A stretch of 64,000 nt of DNA, taken from assembly GCF_034059295.1 (NCBI RefSeq), contig NZ_CP139141.1:496001-560000 (forward strand), given 5' to 3'. Every line of letters begins with the position of its first letter. Positions within the stretch are counted from its first letter, which is position 1. The notes beneath the pieces are model-generated. The model ran no database searches. It was not told the origin of the DNA and worked only from the letters and a program-made list of their open reading frames with translations. The translations under genes and the position numbers were made by a program. Of the stretch, positions 7,931 through 18,272 are shown in pieces. Source of the DNA: Pseudomonas sp. HR96 (GTDB taxonomy: Bacteria > Pseudomonadota > Gammaproteobacteria > Pseudomonadales > Pseudomonadaceae).

Positions 7931-10051
7931 ATGGAATGCGCACCAATTCAGCCAAGCGATAACAGTTCGGTCCTGCTGGTAGTCGACGACTATCCGGAGA
8001 ACCTGGTCAGCATGCGCGCCCTGCTCGAGCGTCAGGACTGGCAGGTGGTGACCGCCGCCTCGGGCGTCGAAGCACTGGGCGCGCTGCTCGAGCACGAAGT
8101 CGACCTGGTCCTGCTTGACGTGCAGATGCCCGGCATGGACGGCTTCGAGGTGGCTCGCCTGATGCGCGGCAGCCAGCGCACGCGCCTTACCCCCATTATC
8201 TTCCTGACCGCCAACGAGCAATCCCAGGCCGCCGTGCTCAAAGGCTACGCCAACGGCGCAGTCGACTACTTGTTCAAGCCGTTCGACCCGCAGATCCTGC
8301 GGCCCAAGGTGCAGGCGCTGCTCGAACAGCAGCGTAATCGCAAGGACCTGCAGCGCCTGAGCAAGGACCTCGAATCGGCCCGCGCCTTCAACGCCTCGGT
8401 GCTGGAAAACGCCGCCGAGGGTATCCTCGTGGTGGACGAGAACGGCGCGGTGAGCTATGCCAACCCGGCCATCTCGCGCCTGCTCGGCGCCTCCATGCAG
8501 GAGCTGCGCGGCACCGCGCTGGTCGACTTCCTGCAAAAACCGGCCGTGGCCAGCTGGCGCGAGTCGGAGTTCTATCGGGCCTACAACAGCCGCGACACCG
8601 TGCGCATCCACGACGCCTTGCTGCGCACCTTCAACGGCCAGCAGCTGCCGGCGGCGTTGTCCTGCGCGCCGTTGCCTGGCGAGCAGCGCGCCATGGTGGT
8701 GACGGTGCTGGACATGTCGGTGGTGCGCAACCTGCATCAGCAACTCGAATACCAGGCGGTGACCGACGCGCTCACCGGCCTGCTCAACCGTCGCGGCTTC
8801 TACCAGACGGTGGAGAGCGCGCTGGTGCGCAACGAACGCTCGGAGCAGGTGCAGGCCTTGCTCTACCTGGACCTGGACGGCTTCAAGCACATCAACGACA
8901 GCCACGGCCATGATGCCGGTGACAAGGTGCTGCGCTGGGTCGCCGAGCAGCTCAAGGACTGCCTGCGCCCGCGCGATACCGTGGCGCGCATCGGCGGCGA
9001 CGAGTTCACGGTGCTGCTCGACAACCTCGACTACCCGGAGCACGCGGCCAAGGTGGCCGAGAAGATCATCGACCGCATCGGCATGTGCCAGCACGTTGAA
9101 GGCCTGGAGGTCGCCCTCGGCGTCAGTATCGGCATCGCCATCTACCCGGAGTCCGGCGCCACCCTGGACAACCTGCTGCATTCGGCGGATATCGCCATGT
9201 ACGCCGCCAAGCAGGCCGGCCGTCAGCAATACCGCTACTACGAGCAGGAAATGAACGGCCGTGCGCGCTCGCGGCTGATGATCGAAGGCAGCGTCGGCAC
9301 CGCCATCGAGCACAAGGACTTCAAGTTGGTGTATCAGCCTCAAGTGTCGATGGTCGATGGCACCTTGCGTGGCTTCGAGGCGCTCTTGCGCTGGCAGCAC
9401 CCCAGCGTCGGCGACGTGCCACCCGGGTTGTTCATCCCGCTGCTGGAGGAGGCGCGGTTGATCAGCCGCCTGACCAGCTGGATCTACCAAGAGGGCGCCG
9501 CGCAACGCCGGGCCTGGGCCCAGGACTTCAGCCCCGAGCTGGTGCTGAGCATCAGCCTGAGCAATGCGCAGTTCAGCATGCCCAACCTGGTGTCCGAACT
9601 GCAGCGGGCCCTCGCCGCCAACGAACTCAAGCCGCGCCAGCTGGAGGTCGAGGTCACCGAGACCTCGCTGGCGCACAACCTCGGCGAGTCGCTGCGCCAG
9701 CTTCAGCAGCTGCGCAACCTCGGCGTACGGGTGGCCCTGGACGATTTCGGCAGCGGCAACTGCTCGTTGAAGATCCTCCGTGACCTGCCGATCGACACGC
9801 TCAAGCTCGACCGTCACCTGGTGGCACGCCTGCCCGGCTCCCGGGGCGATGCGACCCTGGCGCGGGGCGTCATCGAGCTGTGCCGAGAGTTCGGTATCAC
9901 GGTGATTGCCGAAGGCGTGGAAACCCGCGAGCAGTACCAATGGCTGCTGGCCAACGGCTGCGAGCTGGCCCAGGGGTTCATCGTCGCCAAGCCCCTGACC
10001 GCCGCCGCTGCCGGGCAGTTTCCGGCGCGTTTCGACTGGAGCAATCTGTAG
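7931..10051 (+). CDS. Response regulator with PAS, GGDEF and EAL domains (cyclic-di-GMP turnover)
   Basis: A 706-aa protein. Residues about 12-130 are a receiver domain with phospho-acceptor Asp63 (LLDVQMPGMDG) and the FKPFD lysine. A PAS domain covers about 150-265. The GGDEF domain has an intact GGDEF and an RPRD inhibitory site five residues upstream. The EAL domain has FEALLRW, a DDFGSG segment, KLD and EGVET. Both catalytic motifs look intact, so it could be bifunctional, with GGDEF perhaps regulatory. No hybrid kinase is adjacent, so the partner is unknown. The start follows GGGAAGTAGC. Confidence 0.94.
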   Translation: MECAPIQPSDNSSVLLVVDDYPENLVSMRALLERQDWQVVTAASGVEALGALLEHEVDLVLLDVQMPGMDGFEVARLMRGSQRTRLTPIIFLTANEQSQAAVLKGYANGAVDYLFKPFDPQILRPKVQALLEQQRNRKDLQRLSKDLESARAFNASVLENAAEGILVVDENGAVSYANPAISRLLGASMQELRGTALVDFLQKPAVASWRESEFYRAYNSRDTVRIHDALLRTFNGQQLPAALSCAPLPGEQRAMVVTVLDMSVVRNLHQQLEYQAVTDALTGLLNRRGFYQTVESALVRNERSEQVQALLYLDLDGFKHINDSHGHDAGDKVLRWVAEQLKDCLRPRDTVARIGGDEFTVLLDNLDYPEHAAKVAEKIIDRIGMCQHVEGLEVALGVSIGIAIYPESGATLDNLLHSADIAMYAAKQAGRQQYRYYEQEMNGRARSRLMIEGSVGTAIEHKDFKLVYQPQVSMVDGTLRGFEALLRWQHPSVGDVPPGLFIPLLEEARLISRLTSWIYQEGAAQRRAWAQDFSPELVLSISLSNAQFSMPNLVSELQRALAANELKPRQLEVEVTETSLAHNLGESLRQLQQLRNLGVRVALDDFGSGNCSLKILRDLPIDTLKLDRHLVARLPGSRGDATLARGVIELCREFGITVIAEGVETREQYQWLLANGCELAQGFIVAKPLTAAAAGQFPARFDWSNL

Positions 10052-10091
10052 CAGCCGGATGCTTTACACTGGCCGCCGTTTCCTGTCGCCC

Positions 10092-10595
10092 ATGACCGCC
10101 ATGACTCCGCTCAAGTACCTGCAAGCCTACCCCGTCGAACTGCAAGCCCAGGTCCGTCGGATGATGGACCAGGGGCGTCTGGGCGATTACCTGCAACAAC
10201 GCTACCCCCAGCGCCACGACGTGCAGAGCGACAAAGCGCTGTACGGCTATGTGTTGCAGATCAAGCAGGAGCACCTGCGCAACGCGCCCGGCCTGGACAA
10301 GGTGCTGTTCGACAACCGCCTGGACCTGACCCACCGCGCACTGGGCCTGCACACCACCATCTCGCGGGTGCAGGGCGGCAAGCTTAAGGCCAAGAAGGAG
10401 ATCCGCATCGCCTCGCTGTTCAAGGAGGCGGCGCCGCAGTTTCTCAAGATGATCGTGGTGCACGAGCTGGCGCACCTCAAGGAGTCGGACCACAACAAGG
10501 CGTTCTACCAGCTGTGCGAATACATGCAGCCCGGCTACCATCAGCTTGAATTCGACCTCAGGGTCTATCTTACCTGGCGCGATCTCGGCGCCTGA
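10092..10595 (+). CDS. YgjP-like zinc metallopeptidase-domain protein
   Basis: A 167-aa protein whose C-terminal half carries HELAHL followed downstream by DHNKAFY, the zinc-binding HExxH plus third-ligand His arrangement of the YgjP/WLM-SprT-like group. The N-terminal part is polar and helical; no signal peptide, so cytoplasmic. Substrate unknown. The start at 10092 is chosen because MTAMTPLKYLQAYP begins the conserved part; an ATG nine bases downstream is equally possible. It lies 41 bases after the c-di-GMP gene. Confidence 0.8.
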   Translation: MTAMTPLKYLQAYPVELQAQVRRMMDQGRLGDYLQQRYPQRHDVQSDKALYGYVLQIKQEHLRNAPGLDKVLFDNRLDLTHRALGLHTTISRVQGGKLKAKKEIRIASLFKEAAPQFLKMIVVHELAHLKESDHNKAFYQLCEYMQPGYHQLEFDLRVYLTWRDLGA

Positions 10596-10608
10596 CAGGA
10601 CGTTGCCC

Positions 10609-10905
10609 ATGGAAGTCAGCAAGACCCGCAGCAGTTTCTACCGACGCCTGTACGTCGCCTACCTGATCGACAGCCAGCAGGCCAGCAGCATTCCCGCGCT
10701 CACCGAGGTCACCGGCATGCCCCGGCGCACCGCGCAGGATACGGTACTGGCGTTGGCCGAGCTGGACATCGTCTGCGAGTTCGAACAGGCTCAGGGCGAG
10801 CGCAATCATGTCGGCCGCTACCGCATCCGCGACTGGGGGGCTATCGACCGCAGCTGGGTGGCGCGTAACTTGCCAGGCATAAAGGAGGTTCTCGGGTATC
10901 CCTGA
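10609..10905 (+). CDS. Small winged-helix DNA-binding protein
   Basis: A 98-aa protein. Residues about 10-75 form a helix-turn-helix with a wing (ALTEVTGMPRRTAQDTVLAL, then VCEFEQAQGERNHVGRYRI). The C-terminus is a short tail (SWVARNLPGIKEVLGYP). It resembles small FaeA/winged-helix proteins that dimerise through added partners. The start follows ACAGGA at good spacing and lies 13 bases after the metallopeptidase gene, suggesting an operon. Target unknown. Confidence 0.72.
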   Translation: MEVSKTRSSFYRRLYVAYLIDSQQASSIPALTEVTGMPRRTAQDTVLALAELDIVCEFEQAQGERNHVGRYRIRDWGAIDRSWVARNLPGIKEVLGYP

Positions 10906-10992
10906 TGAGGCGTTTGAACCCGACACTGGTTTTCCGGCTATCTTCTTTGAACACTCCGTAAGCCTTGAGTCGCCCGCCATAGGATCCTGAGC

Positions 10993-11733
10993 ATGTCGCA
11001 CCTGCTTCGAGCCTGTTGTTTGCTGGGAATACTGTTGGGCGCAAGCCATGCAACGGCCGAAAACCTGCGGCTGGTGGCCGATGCCTGGCCACCCTTCACC
11101 GATGCCGGCATGGCCAACGGCGGCCTGGCCACGCAGATTGTCACCACGGCGCTGCAGCGCGCGGGCTACGGCGTGGATTTCGAGCAGGTGCCGTGGGCGC
11201 GAGCGCTGCTGGGGGTGGGTGAAGGTCGCTACGATATCCTGGTCAACGCCTGGTACAGCGACGAGCGCACCCGTATCGGCCAGTTCTCTGCCGGTTACCT
11301 GGTCAACCGCATCGTCTTCATCAAGCGCAGGGACACCGACGTCGCCTTCAACGGCGACTACACCAGCCTGCATCCCTACCCGATCGCCGTGGTGCGCGGC
11401 TATGCGTATTCCCAGGGCTTCGACAGCGACGAACAGATGCAGAAGGTGCCGGTGCACAACTTTCCCATGGCGGTGCGCATGCTGGCCGCCGGGCGGGTGC
11501 AACTGACCCTGGACGATGAGCTGGTGGCGCGCTATTACCTGTCCCGCGAGTCACCCAAGGTGCGCAATTCGGTGGAGTTCCTGCCCAGATCCCTGACCGA
11601 AAACCAGCTGCGCATCCTGGTCAGCCTGAAGAACCCCGACCATGATCGAATCGTTGCCGGGTTCGACAGGCAGATCACTGCCATGAAGGCCGACGGCACC
11701 TACGCACGCCTGCTCAAGGAATTCGGCATGTAG
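10993..11733 (+). CDS. Periplasmic amino-acid-type solute-binding protein (orphan)
   Basis: A 246-aa protein with a signal peptide ending near residue 22 (LLGASHATA) and a bacterial extracellular solute-binding family 3 fold: LRLVADAWPPFT at the start, EQVPWARALLGVGEGRYDILVNAW, and a C-terminal AMKADGTYARLLKEFG. No permease or ATPase genes lie beside it, so it may serve a distant ABC system or a sensor. Ligand not predictable. Confidence 0.85.
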   Translation: MSHLLRACCLLGILLGASHATAENLRLVADAWPPFTDAGMANGGLATQIVTTALQRAGYGVDFEQVPWARALLGVGEGRYDILVNAWYSDERTRIGQFSAGYLVNRIVFIKRRDTDVAFNGDYTSLHPYPIAVVRGYAYSQGFDSDEQMQKVPVHNFPMAVRMLAAGRVQLTLDDELVARYYLSRESPKVRNSVEFLPRSLTENQLRILVSLKNPDHDRIVAGFDRQITAMKADGTYARLLKEFGM

Positions 11734-11735
11734 CC

Positions 11736-13931
11736 TCAGGCCACCTGTGCGGCGCTGTTCTTGTCCTTGATCAGATGGGCTGCCAGGGTGCGCAGCGGCC
11801 CCAGCTGGCGGCAAATCAGGGCCAGCTGGGTCTGCACCAGCCGCTGGTCCTCGTCGACTTCCTCGGGCATCTGCTCCAGCTCGCTGGCCAGCGCCTCCTC
11901 GGCGTCGCTGTGCACGGCCACGGCTTCGCGAGCGGCCAGGCCCGTGGCGACTTCTTCGATGCTATGCACCAGGCGCTCGCCGGCATCGCCGATCAACTGC
12001 CCGCGCAGCGGCTCGGGCAGTTCGGTGCCGCGGTGCGCGCCCAGCCCCGAGAGGTAGCTGAGCAGCGTGTGCGAGAGCACCAGAAAGCGAAAGCCGACGT
12101 CGGCTTCCTTGCGAAAATGCCCTGGCTCCATGAGCATGTTGGCCAGCGTGGTGGACAGCGCCGCATCGGCGTTGTGGGCGTTGCGCCGGGCCAGGCGATA
12201 GGCCAGGTCGTCGCGCTTGCCATGGGTGTACTGCTCGAGAATCTGCCGCAGGTAGATGGCGTTGCAGCTCAGGGTATTGGCCAGCACCTTGTTCAGGCGC
12301 CGCCCTTGCCAATCGGGCAGGAACAGGAACACCGCAAGGCCGGCGATCAGGCTGCCGATCAGGGTGTCGAACAGCCGTGGCAGGAACAGCCCGTAGCCGT
12401 CGCCCACCTGGTTGAAACAGAACAGGATCATCAGCGTGATCCCCGCCGTGGACACCGTGTAGCGCGTGGTGCGGTTCACGAAGAACACCAGCCCGGCGAC
12501 GATGGCGAAGAACGACTGGATCAACGGGCTGGGGAACAGAGTGAACAGCGCCCAGCCAAACGTCAGGCCGATGGCCGTGCCGGCGATGCGCTGGCCGAGC
12601 TTGCGGCGGGTGGCGCCGTAGCTGGGCTGGCAGACGAACAGGGTGGTGAGCATGATCCAGTAGCCCTGCGACGGGTGGATCAGGTGCACCATGACAAAAC
12701 ACACCACCAGCGCCAGCGGCAGGCGCAGCGCGTGGCGAAACACCAGCGAGCTGGGCGTCAGGTTCTGGCGAATGCGCGCCCAGACGTCCTTGAGGTTGCG
12801 CGGCGAGCGGTCGAGCAGGCTGCTGTCGGTGGCGTCGGCCAGGCTGTCGGGGTTGCTCGCGTCGCTGAGCAGGCGGTCGAGGGTGCCGAGGTTGTGCGCC
12901 AGCGCCCGCAGTGAGCGCAGCAGGCCGCGCCAGGCCGGGTTGCTCTGGATGCGCAGGTGTTCGAGGGAGGCGTGCAGGTCGCCCAGCGCCTCGGCGAAGC
13001 TGTCGTCATAGACGAACGGCTGGCGCAGCTGGATCGACTCGGACAGGCGCTGGCAGGCCACCCCTTGCTGGCGCAGCAGGCGCTGGCAGCGAAACAGCAC
13101 GTCGCTGTGGAAGAAGGCTTCGGCCAGGGCGTTGTAGGGGTAGTGCGAGCTGCTGGCGCGCTCGTGGATGTCCTGGGCGAGGAAGTACAGCTTGAGGTAG
13201 CGGCTGACCTTGGAGCCGGGCCGGCCACCGCCGACGCGGTGCAGGATGATTTCCTTGCTGGCGTTGAGCGCCGCCACCACCCGGCCGTTCTGTTTGGCCA
13301 GCTCCAGGCGCCGGGCCTCGACGTCCAGCTGGCGGATCGGCTCGAACAGGCTGGATTTGAGCTTCAGATAAATGCCCAGCTCGCGAAACACCCGGGCCAG
13401 GCCCTGCTGCACCGGCTGGTTGGAAAACAGCGCCTGCCACAGCACTGACAGCACGCCGTACCAGCCGGCGCCGGCCACCAGCAGCATGGGTTCGTGCCAG
13501 ACGTTGGTGATCTCGCCGCCGCGCTGATCGACGCCGATGGTGGTGTACACCGACAGGATCAGCGTGGCGTAGGCGATGGCGTTGTAGCGCTCACCGAGGG
13601 CGCCGAGCATGGTCAGCACGAAGGCGGCCAGGGCCAGCGCGCTGACGAAGAGGATGGGGTAGGGGAACAGCACCTCCACCGAAAGCGCCGCGGCGCTGAA
13701 ACACACCAGGGTCACCGCCAGCGCCTGCACCCGGCCCTGCCAGTTGTCGTCGGTCTCGGCCAGGGCGCAGGCGATGATGCCGAGGAACAGCGGGATCAGC
13801 AGGCGCATCTCGTTGAGGTAATAACAGGCCGCCATGCTGCCGGTCAGGGCAAAGAACACCCGCACGCTGTAGCTGAATTTATCCAGCGCCCACAAGCGGC
13901 GCATTGATTGGCGAAACGAGGTCGAGGCCAT
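11736..13931 (-). CDS. yccS: YccS/YhfK-type inner-membrane protein (FUSC family)
   Basis: A 731-aa protein with two transmembrane bundles (about residues 20-170 and 400-530), each followed by a soluble helical domain, the layout of YccS-type FUSC proteins related to aromatic acid exporters. Typical stretches are the RLWALDKFSYSVRVF start and the second-bundle HPSQGYWIMLTTLFVCQP. The physiological substrate is unknown; efflux is inferred from the family. It is transcribed convergently with the solute-binding protein gene, with 2 bases between the stops. Confidence 0.88.
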   Translation of the reverse strand: MASTSFRQSMRRLWALDKFSYSVRVFFALTGSMAACYYLNEMRLLIPLFLGIIACALAETDDNWQGRVQALAVTLVCFSAAALSVEVLFPYPILFVSALALAAFVLTMLGALGERYNAIAYATLILSVYTTIGVDQRGGEITNVWHEPMLLVAGAGWYGVLSVLWQALFSNQPVQQGLARVFRELGIYLKLKSSLFEPIRQLDVEARRLELAKQNGRVVAALNASKEIILHRVGGGRPGSKVSRYLKLYFLAQDIHERASSSHYPYNALAEAFFHSDVLFRCQRLLRQQGVACQRLSESIQLRQPFVYDDSFAEALGDLHASLEHLRIQSNPAWRGLLRSLRALAHNLGTLDRLLSDASNPDSLADATDSSLLDRSPRNLKDVWARIRQNLTPSSLVFRHALRLPLALVVCFVMVHLIHPSQGYWIMLTTLFVCQPSYGATRRKLGQRIAGTAIGLTFGWALFTLFPSPLIQSFFAIVAGLVFFVNRTTRYTVSTAGITLMILFCFNQVGDGYGLFLPRLFDTLIGSLIAGLAVFLFLPDWQGRRLNKVLANTLSCNAIYLRQILEQYTHGKRDDLAYRLARRNAHNADAALSTTLANMLMEPGHFRKEADVGFRFLVLSHTLLSYLSGLGAHRGTELPEPLRGQLIGDAGERLVHSIEEVATGLAAREAVAVHSDAEEALASELEQMPEEVDEDQRLVQTQLALICRQLGPLRTLAAHLIKDKNSAAQVA

Positions 13932-14081
13932 GGAGGGGGCGAACCTGTCGGGCAGATGGAAATAAGCTCAGCAATGGGGGGCATGGTACCGATTATCGGG
14001 GAGGACAGACATCCTTTGTGCCCCACGCCTTGCAGGAGCCGGCGATCTTTCTCGGGATCGACCGGCCTTGCGCTTCTTCGC

Positions 14082-15260
14082 TCAGGCAAACTGCGCGGCG
14101 GCGTAGCCCGAGGCCCAGGCCCACTGGAAGTTGAAGCCACCCAGGTGCCCGCTCACATCCAGCACCTCGCCGACAAAATACAGGCCTGGGCTTTTCAACG
14201 ACTCCATGGTCTTGGACGACACTTCACGGGTATCCACGCCGCCCAGGGTCACCTCGGCGGTGCGGTAGCCTTCGGTGCCCGCCGGCACCAGCGTCCAGTT
14301 GCCGAGTTGCTCGGCAACGGCGGCCAGCTCGCCCGGGGTGTATTGCTTCATCGGCTTGGAAACGAACCACTGCTCGGCCAGCAGGTTGGCCATCTTCTTG
14401 GTGAAGACTTCACCCAGCAGGGTTTTCAGCTCGCTGTTGGGCCGCTCGCTCTGCTGCTGTTGCAACCAGCCCAAGGCATCGTGGTCGGGCAGCAGGTTGA
14501 TCTCGACGCTGTCGCCCGGCTGCCAGAACGAGGAAATCTGCAGGATCGCCGGGCCGCTGAGGCCGCGGTGGGTGAACAGGATGTTCTCGCGAAAGCTGCT
14601 GTCGTTGCAGCTGACCAGGGCATCCACCGAAGTGCCGGACAACTCGCCGCACAGTTCCTTCAACTGGTCGGTGATGGTGAAAGGCACCAGGCCGGCGCGG
14701 GTCGGCAGCACGCTATGGCCGAACTGCCGGGCGATCTGGTAGCCGAAGCCGGTGGCGCCCAGGGTAGGAATCGACAGCCCGCCGGTGGCCACCACCAGTG
14801 AGGCGCACGCCAGCGTGCCCAGGCTGGTCTGCAGCTGATAGCCGCCTTCGGTCTTGTCGATCTGCTGCACCGAGGTGTCCATGCGCAGCTCGACGCCGGT
14901 CTGTTCGCACTCGCTCAGGAGCAGGCCGAGAATGTCGCTGGACTTGTTGTCGCAGAACAACTGGCCGAGCTTCTTCTCGTGGTAGGGCACGGCGTGCTTG
15001 CTCACCAGCTCGATGAAGTCCCACTGGGTGTAGCGCGCCAGCGCCGACTTGCAGAAGTGCGGGTTCTGCGAGAGAAAATTGCTCGGCTCGGTGTACAGGT
15101 TGGTGAAGTTGCAGCGACCGCCGCCGGACATGAGGATTTTCTTGCCCGGCTTGTTGGCGTGGTCGATCAGCAGCACCCGGCGGCCACGGGCGGCTGCCGT
15201 CATGGCGCACATCAGGCCGGCCGCGCCGGCGCCAATCACGATGATGTCGGTAGAGCGCAC
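14082..15260 (-). CDS. HI0933/BaiN-type NAD(P)/FAD-dependent oxidoreductase
   Basis: A 392-aa flavoprotein. The FAD-binding motif IIVIGAGAAGLMCA is at the N-terminus. The family-typical GKKILMSGGGRCNFTN follows, with VATGGLSIPTLGATGFGY in the middle and a C-terminal GEVLDVSGHLGGFNFQWAWASG. These residues place it firmly in the HI0933 family of unknown physiological role. The start is a GTG at 15260 preceded by AGAGGAACCGCT; no nearer ATG keeps the dinucleotide-binding motif. It lies 11 bases from the dbpA stop on the same strand, so the two may be co-transcribed. Confidence 0.9.
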   Translation of the reverse strand: MRSTDIIVIGAGAAGLMCAMTAAARGRRVLLIDHANKPGKKILMSGGGRCNFTNLYTEPSNFLSQNPHFCKSALARYTQWDFIELVSKHAVPYHEKKLGQLFCDNKSSDILGLLLSECEQTGVELRMDTSVQQIDKTEGGYQLQTSLGTLACASLVVATGGLSIPTLGATGFGYQIARQFGHSVLPTRAGLVPFTITDQLKELCGELSGTSVDALVSCNDSSFRENILFTHRGLSGPAILQISSFWQPGDSVEINLLPDHDALGWLQQQQSERPNSELKTLLGEVFTKKMANLLAEQWFVSKPMKQYTPGELAAVAEQLGNWTLVPAGTEGYRTAEVTLGGVDTREVSSKTMESLKSPGLYFVGEVLDVSGHLGGFNFQWAWASGYAAAQFA

Positions 15261-15271
15261 AGCGGTTCCTC

Positions 15272-16657
<1,386 letters not shown>

Positions 16658-16713
16658 GGGACGGGCCTGCAAAACAAAATGTCGCGCAGTGTATCAGCCC
16701 GCAGCCAATCCCC

Positions 16714-18141
16714 CTATTCGTGTACCTCCGGTTCTGGACGAGCAACACGCCGACCGTCCTGATTGGACAGCTGCACGAAAATCCCCGCCGCCAGCATGGC
16801 CATGATGCCCACCGTGAGGAAGGTCAGCTGGAAGGCGCCAAGCACGCTCTCGATGGTGCCCTGGCCGATTTCTGCGGTGAAGCCGCCCAGCAATGCACCG
16901 GCGCAGGCCACGCCAAGGCTCAGCGACAACTGTGCGACCACCGACAGCAGGCTGTTGCCGCTGCTGGCGTTGTTGTCGTCGAGGTCGATCAGGGTCACGG
17001 TGTTCATCGCCGTGAACTGCATCGAGTTGATCGCGCCGAGGATCGCCAGCTGGGTCAGCAGCAGCCAGTACGGGGTGGCCGCCGAGACCAGGCCCATGCT
17101 CGCCAGCATCAGGCCGAGCATCAGCGTGTTGCCGGTCAACACGATGCGGTAGCCGAAGCGCTCGATCAGCCAGCGCGCCAACGACTTGGCAACCATGGCC
17201 GCTGCCGCCAGCGGAATCATGCTCATGCCGGCTTGGGCCGGCGAGTATCCCAGCGCCACTTGCAGTAGCAGCGGCACCAGGAACGGCAAGGCGCCGCTGC
17301 CCAGGCGCGCGAACAGGTTGCCAAGGATGCCCACGGCGAAGGTCCGGGTGCGAAACAGCTGCGGCTCGAACAGCGGGTGCTCGATATGCCCGGCGCGCAG
17401 CCAGTAGGCGGCCAGGCAGGCCATGCCGACGAACAGCAACAGCATCACGCGCATGTGCGGCAGTTGCAGCTCGCCAAGCCCTTCCATGGCAATGGTGATC
17501 AGCACCATGGAGGCGCCGAACAGTAGAAACCCGACGCCGTCGAAGCGGGTGCGCGAGGTGCCGCGCAGGTCCGGCACCATCAGCCAGATGGCGCGGCAGC
17601 CGAGCGCGCCGACCGGAATATTGATCAGGAAGATCCAGTGCCAGCTCAGGTACTCGACCATCCAGCCGCCCAGGGTCGGGCCCAGCAACGGGCCGAGCAG
17701 GCCGGGGATGGTGATGAAGCCCATGATGCGCACCAGCTCGCTGCGCGGGTAGGCGCGCAAGGCGATCAGCCGGCCCACCGGCACCATCAGCGCGCCGCCC
17801 AGCCCCTGCAGGATGCGCGACAGCACCAGCACGTTGAGTGACCACGACAGCGCGCAGAAAAGCGAGCCGACGCTGAACAGCAGCACGGCGCTGAAGAACA
17901 CCCGCTTGGTGCCGAAGCGATCGGACAGCCAGCCCGAGGCGGGAATCAGCAGGGCCACAGTGAGCATGTAGGCGATGACCACCCCTTGCATGCGCAGCGG
18001 GTTTTCCGCCAGGTCGCGAGCCATCGCCGGCAGGGCGGTGTTGAGGATGGTGCCGTCGAGCGACTGCATGAAGAACGCAATCGCTACGACCCAGGGCAGC
18101 CAGCGAGCGGTTCGGGGGTCGAGGATGGGGCTGGTGGGCAT
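16714..18141 (-). CDS. DHA2-family MFS drug:H+ antiporter (MdtD-like)
   Basis: A 475-aa, 14-helix MFS transporter. The N-terminal FFMQSLDGTILNTALPAMA is the DHA2 helix-1 signature, GWLSDRFGTKRVF is the loop 2-3 motif A, and ILQGLGGALMVPVGR and GPTLGGW are further MFS motifs. It probably exports hydrophobic compounds at the inner membrane; substrates are not predictable. No membrane-fusion protein gene is adjacent. The ATG at 18141 follows GGAAGAACCT; a GTG 12 bases upstream is also in frame. Confidence 0.9.
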   Translation of the reverse strand: MPTSPILDPRTARWLPWVVAIAFFMQSLDGTILNTALPAMARDLAENPLRMQGVVIAYMLTVALLIPASGWLSDRFGTKRVFFSAVLLFSVGSLFCALSWSLNVLVLSRILQGLGGALMVPVGRLIALRAYPRSELVRIMGFITIPGLLGPLLGPTLGGWMVEYLSWHWIFLINIPVGALGCRAIWLMVPDLRGTSRTRFDGVGFLLFGASMVLITIAMEGLGELQLPHMRVMLLLFVGMACLAAYWLRAGHIEHPLFEPQLFRTRTFAVGILGNLFARLGSGALPFLVPLLLQVALGYSPAQAGMSMIPLAAAAMVAKSLARWLIERFGYRIVLTGNTLMLGLMLASMGLVSAATPYWLLLTQLAILGAINSMQFTAMNTVTLIDLDDNNASSGNSLLSVVAQLSLSLGVACAGALLGGFTAEIGQGTIESVLGAFQLTFLTVGIMAMLAAGIFVQLSNQDGRRVARPEPEVHE

Positions 18142-18177
18142 AGGTTCTTCCACATCAAGAGCCGGTGAGGGGGTCTA

Positions 18178-18269
18178 TGTGGGAGGGGGCGTAGCCCCCG
18201 GAAGGCCGCAGCCGGTCTGATCGGCGTCGAATGCAGATCAAAGGCTCGCGGGCTTTGCCCGCTCCCACA
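18178..18269. repeat. REP/BIME-type inverted repeat
   Basis: The outer arms TGTGGGAG and CTCCCACA enclose GGGGGCGTAGCCCCC, a purine-rich spacer, and CGGGCTTTGCCCG. This is the same GC-rich family seen near 21135, 31981 and 53497. It lies between the efflux pump gene and the end of the TldE-like gene, with a short T run on the plus strand. Confidence 0.75.
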
Positions 18270-18272
18270 TTT

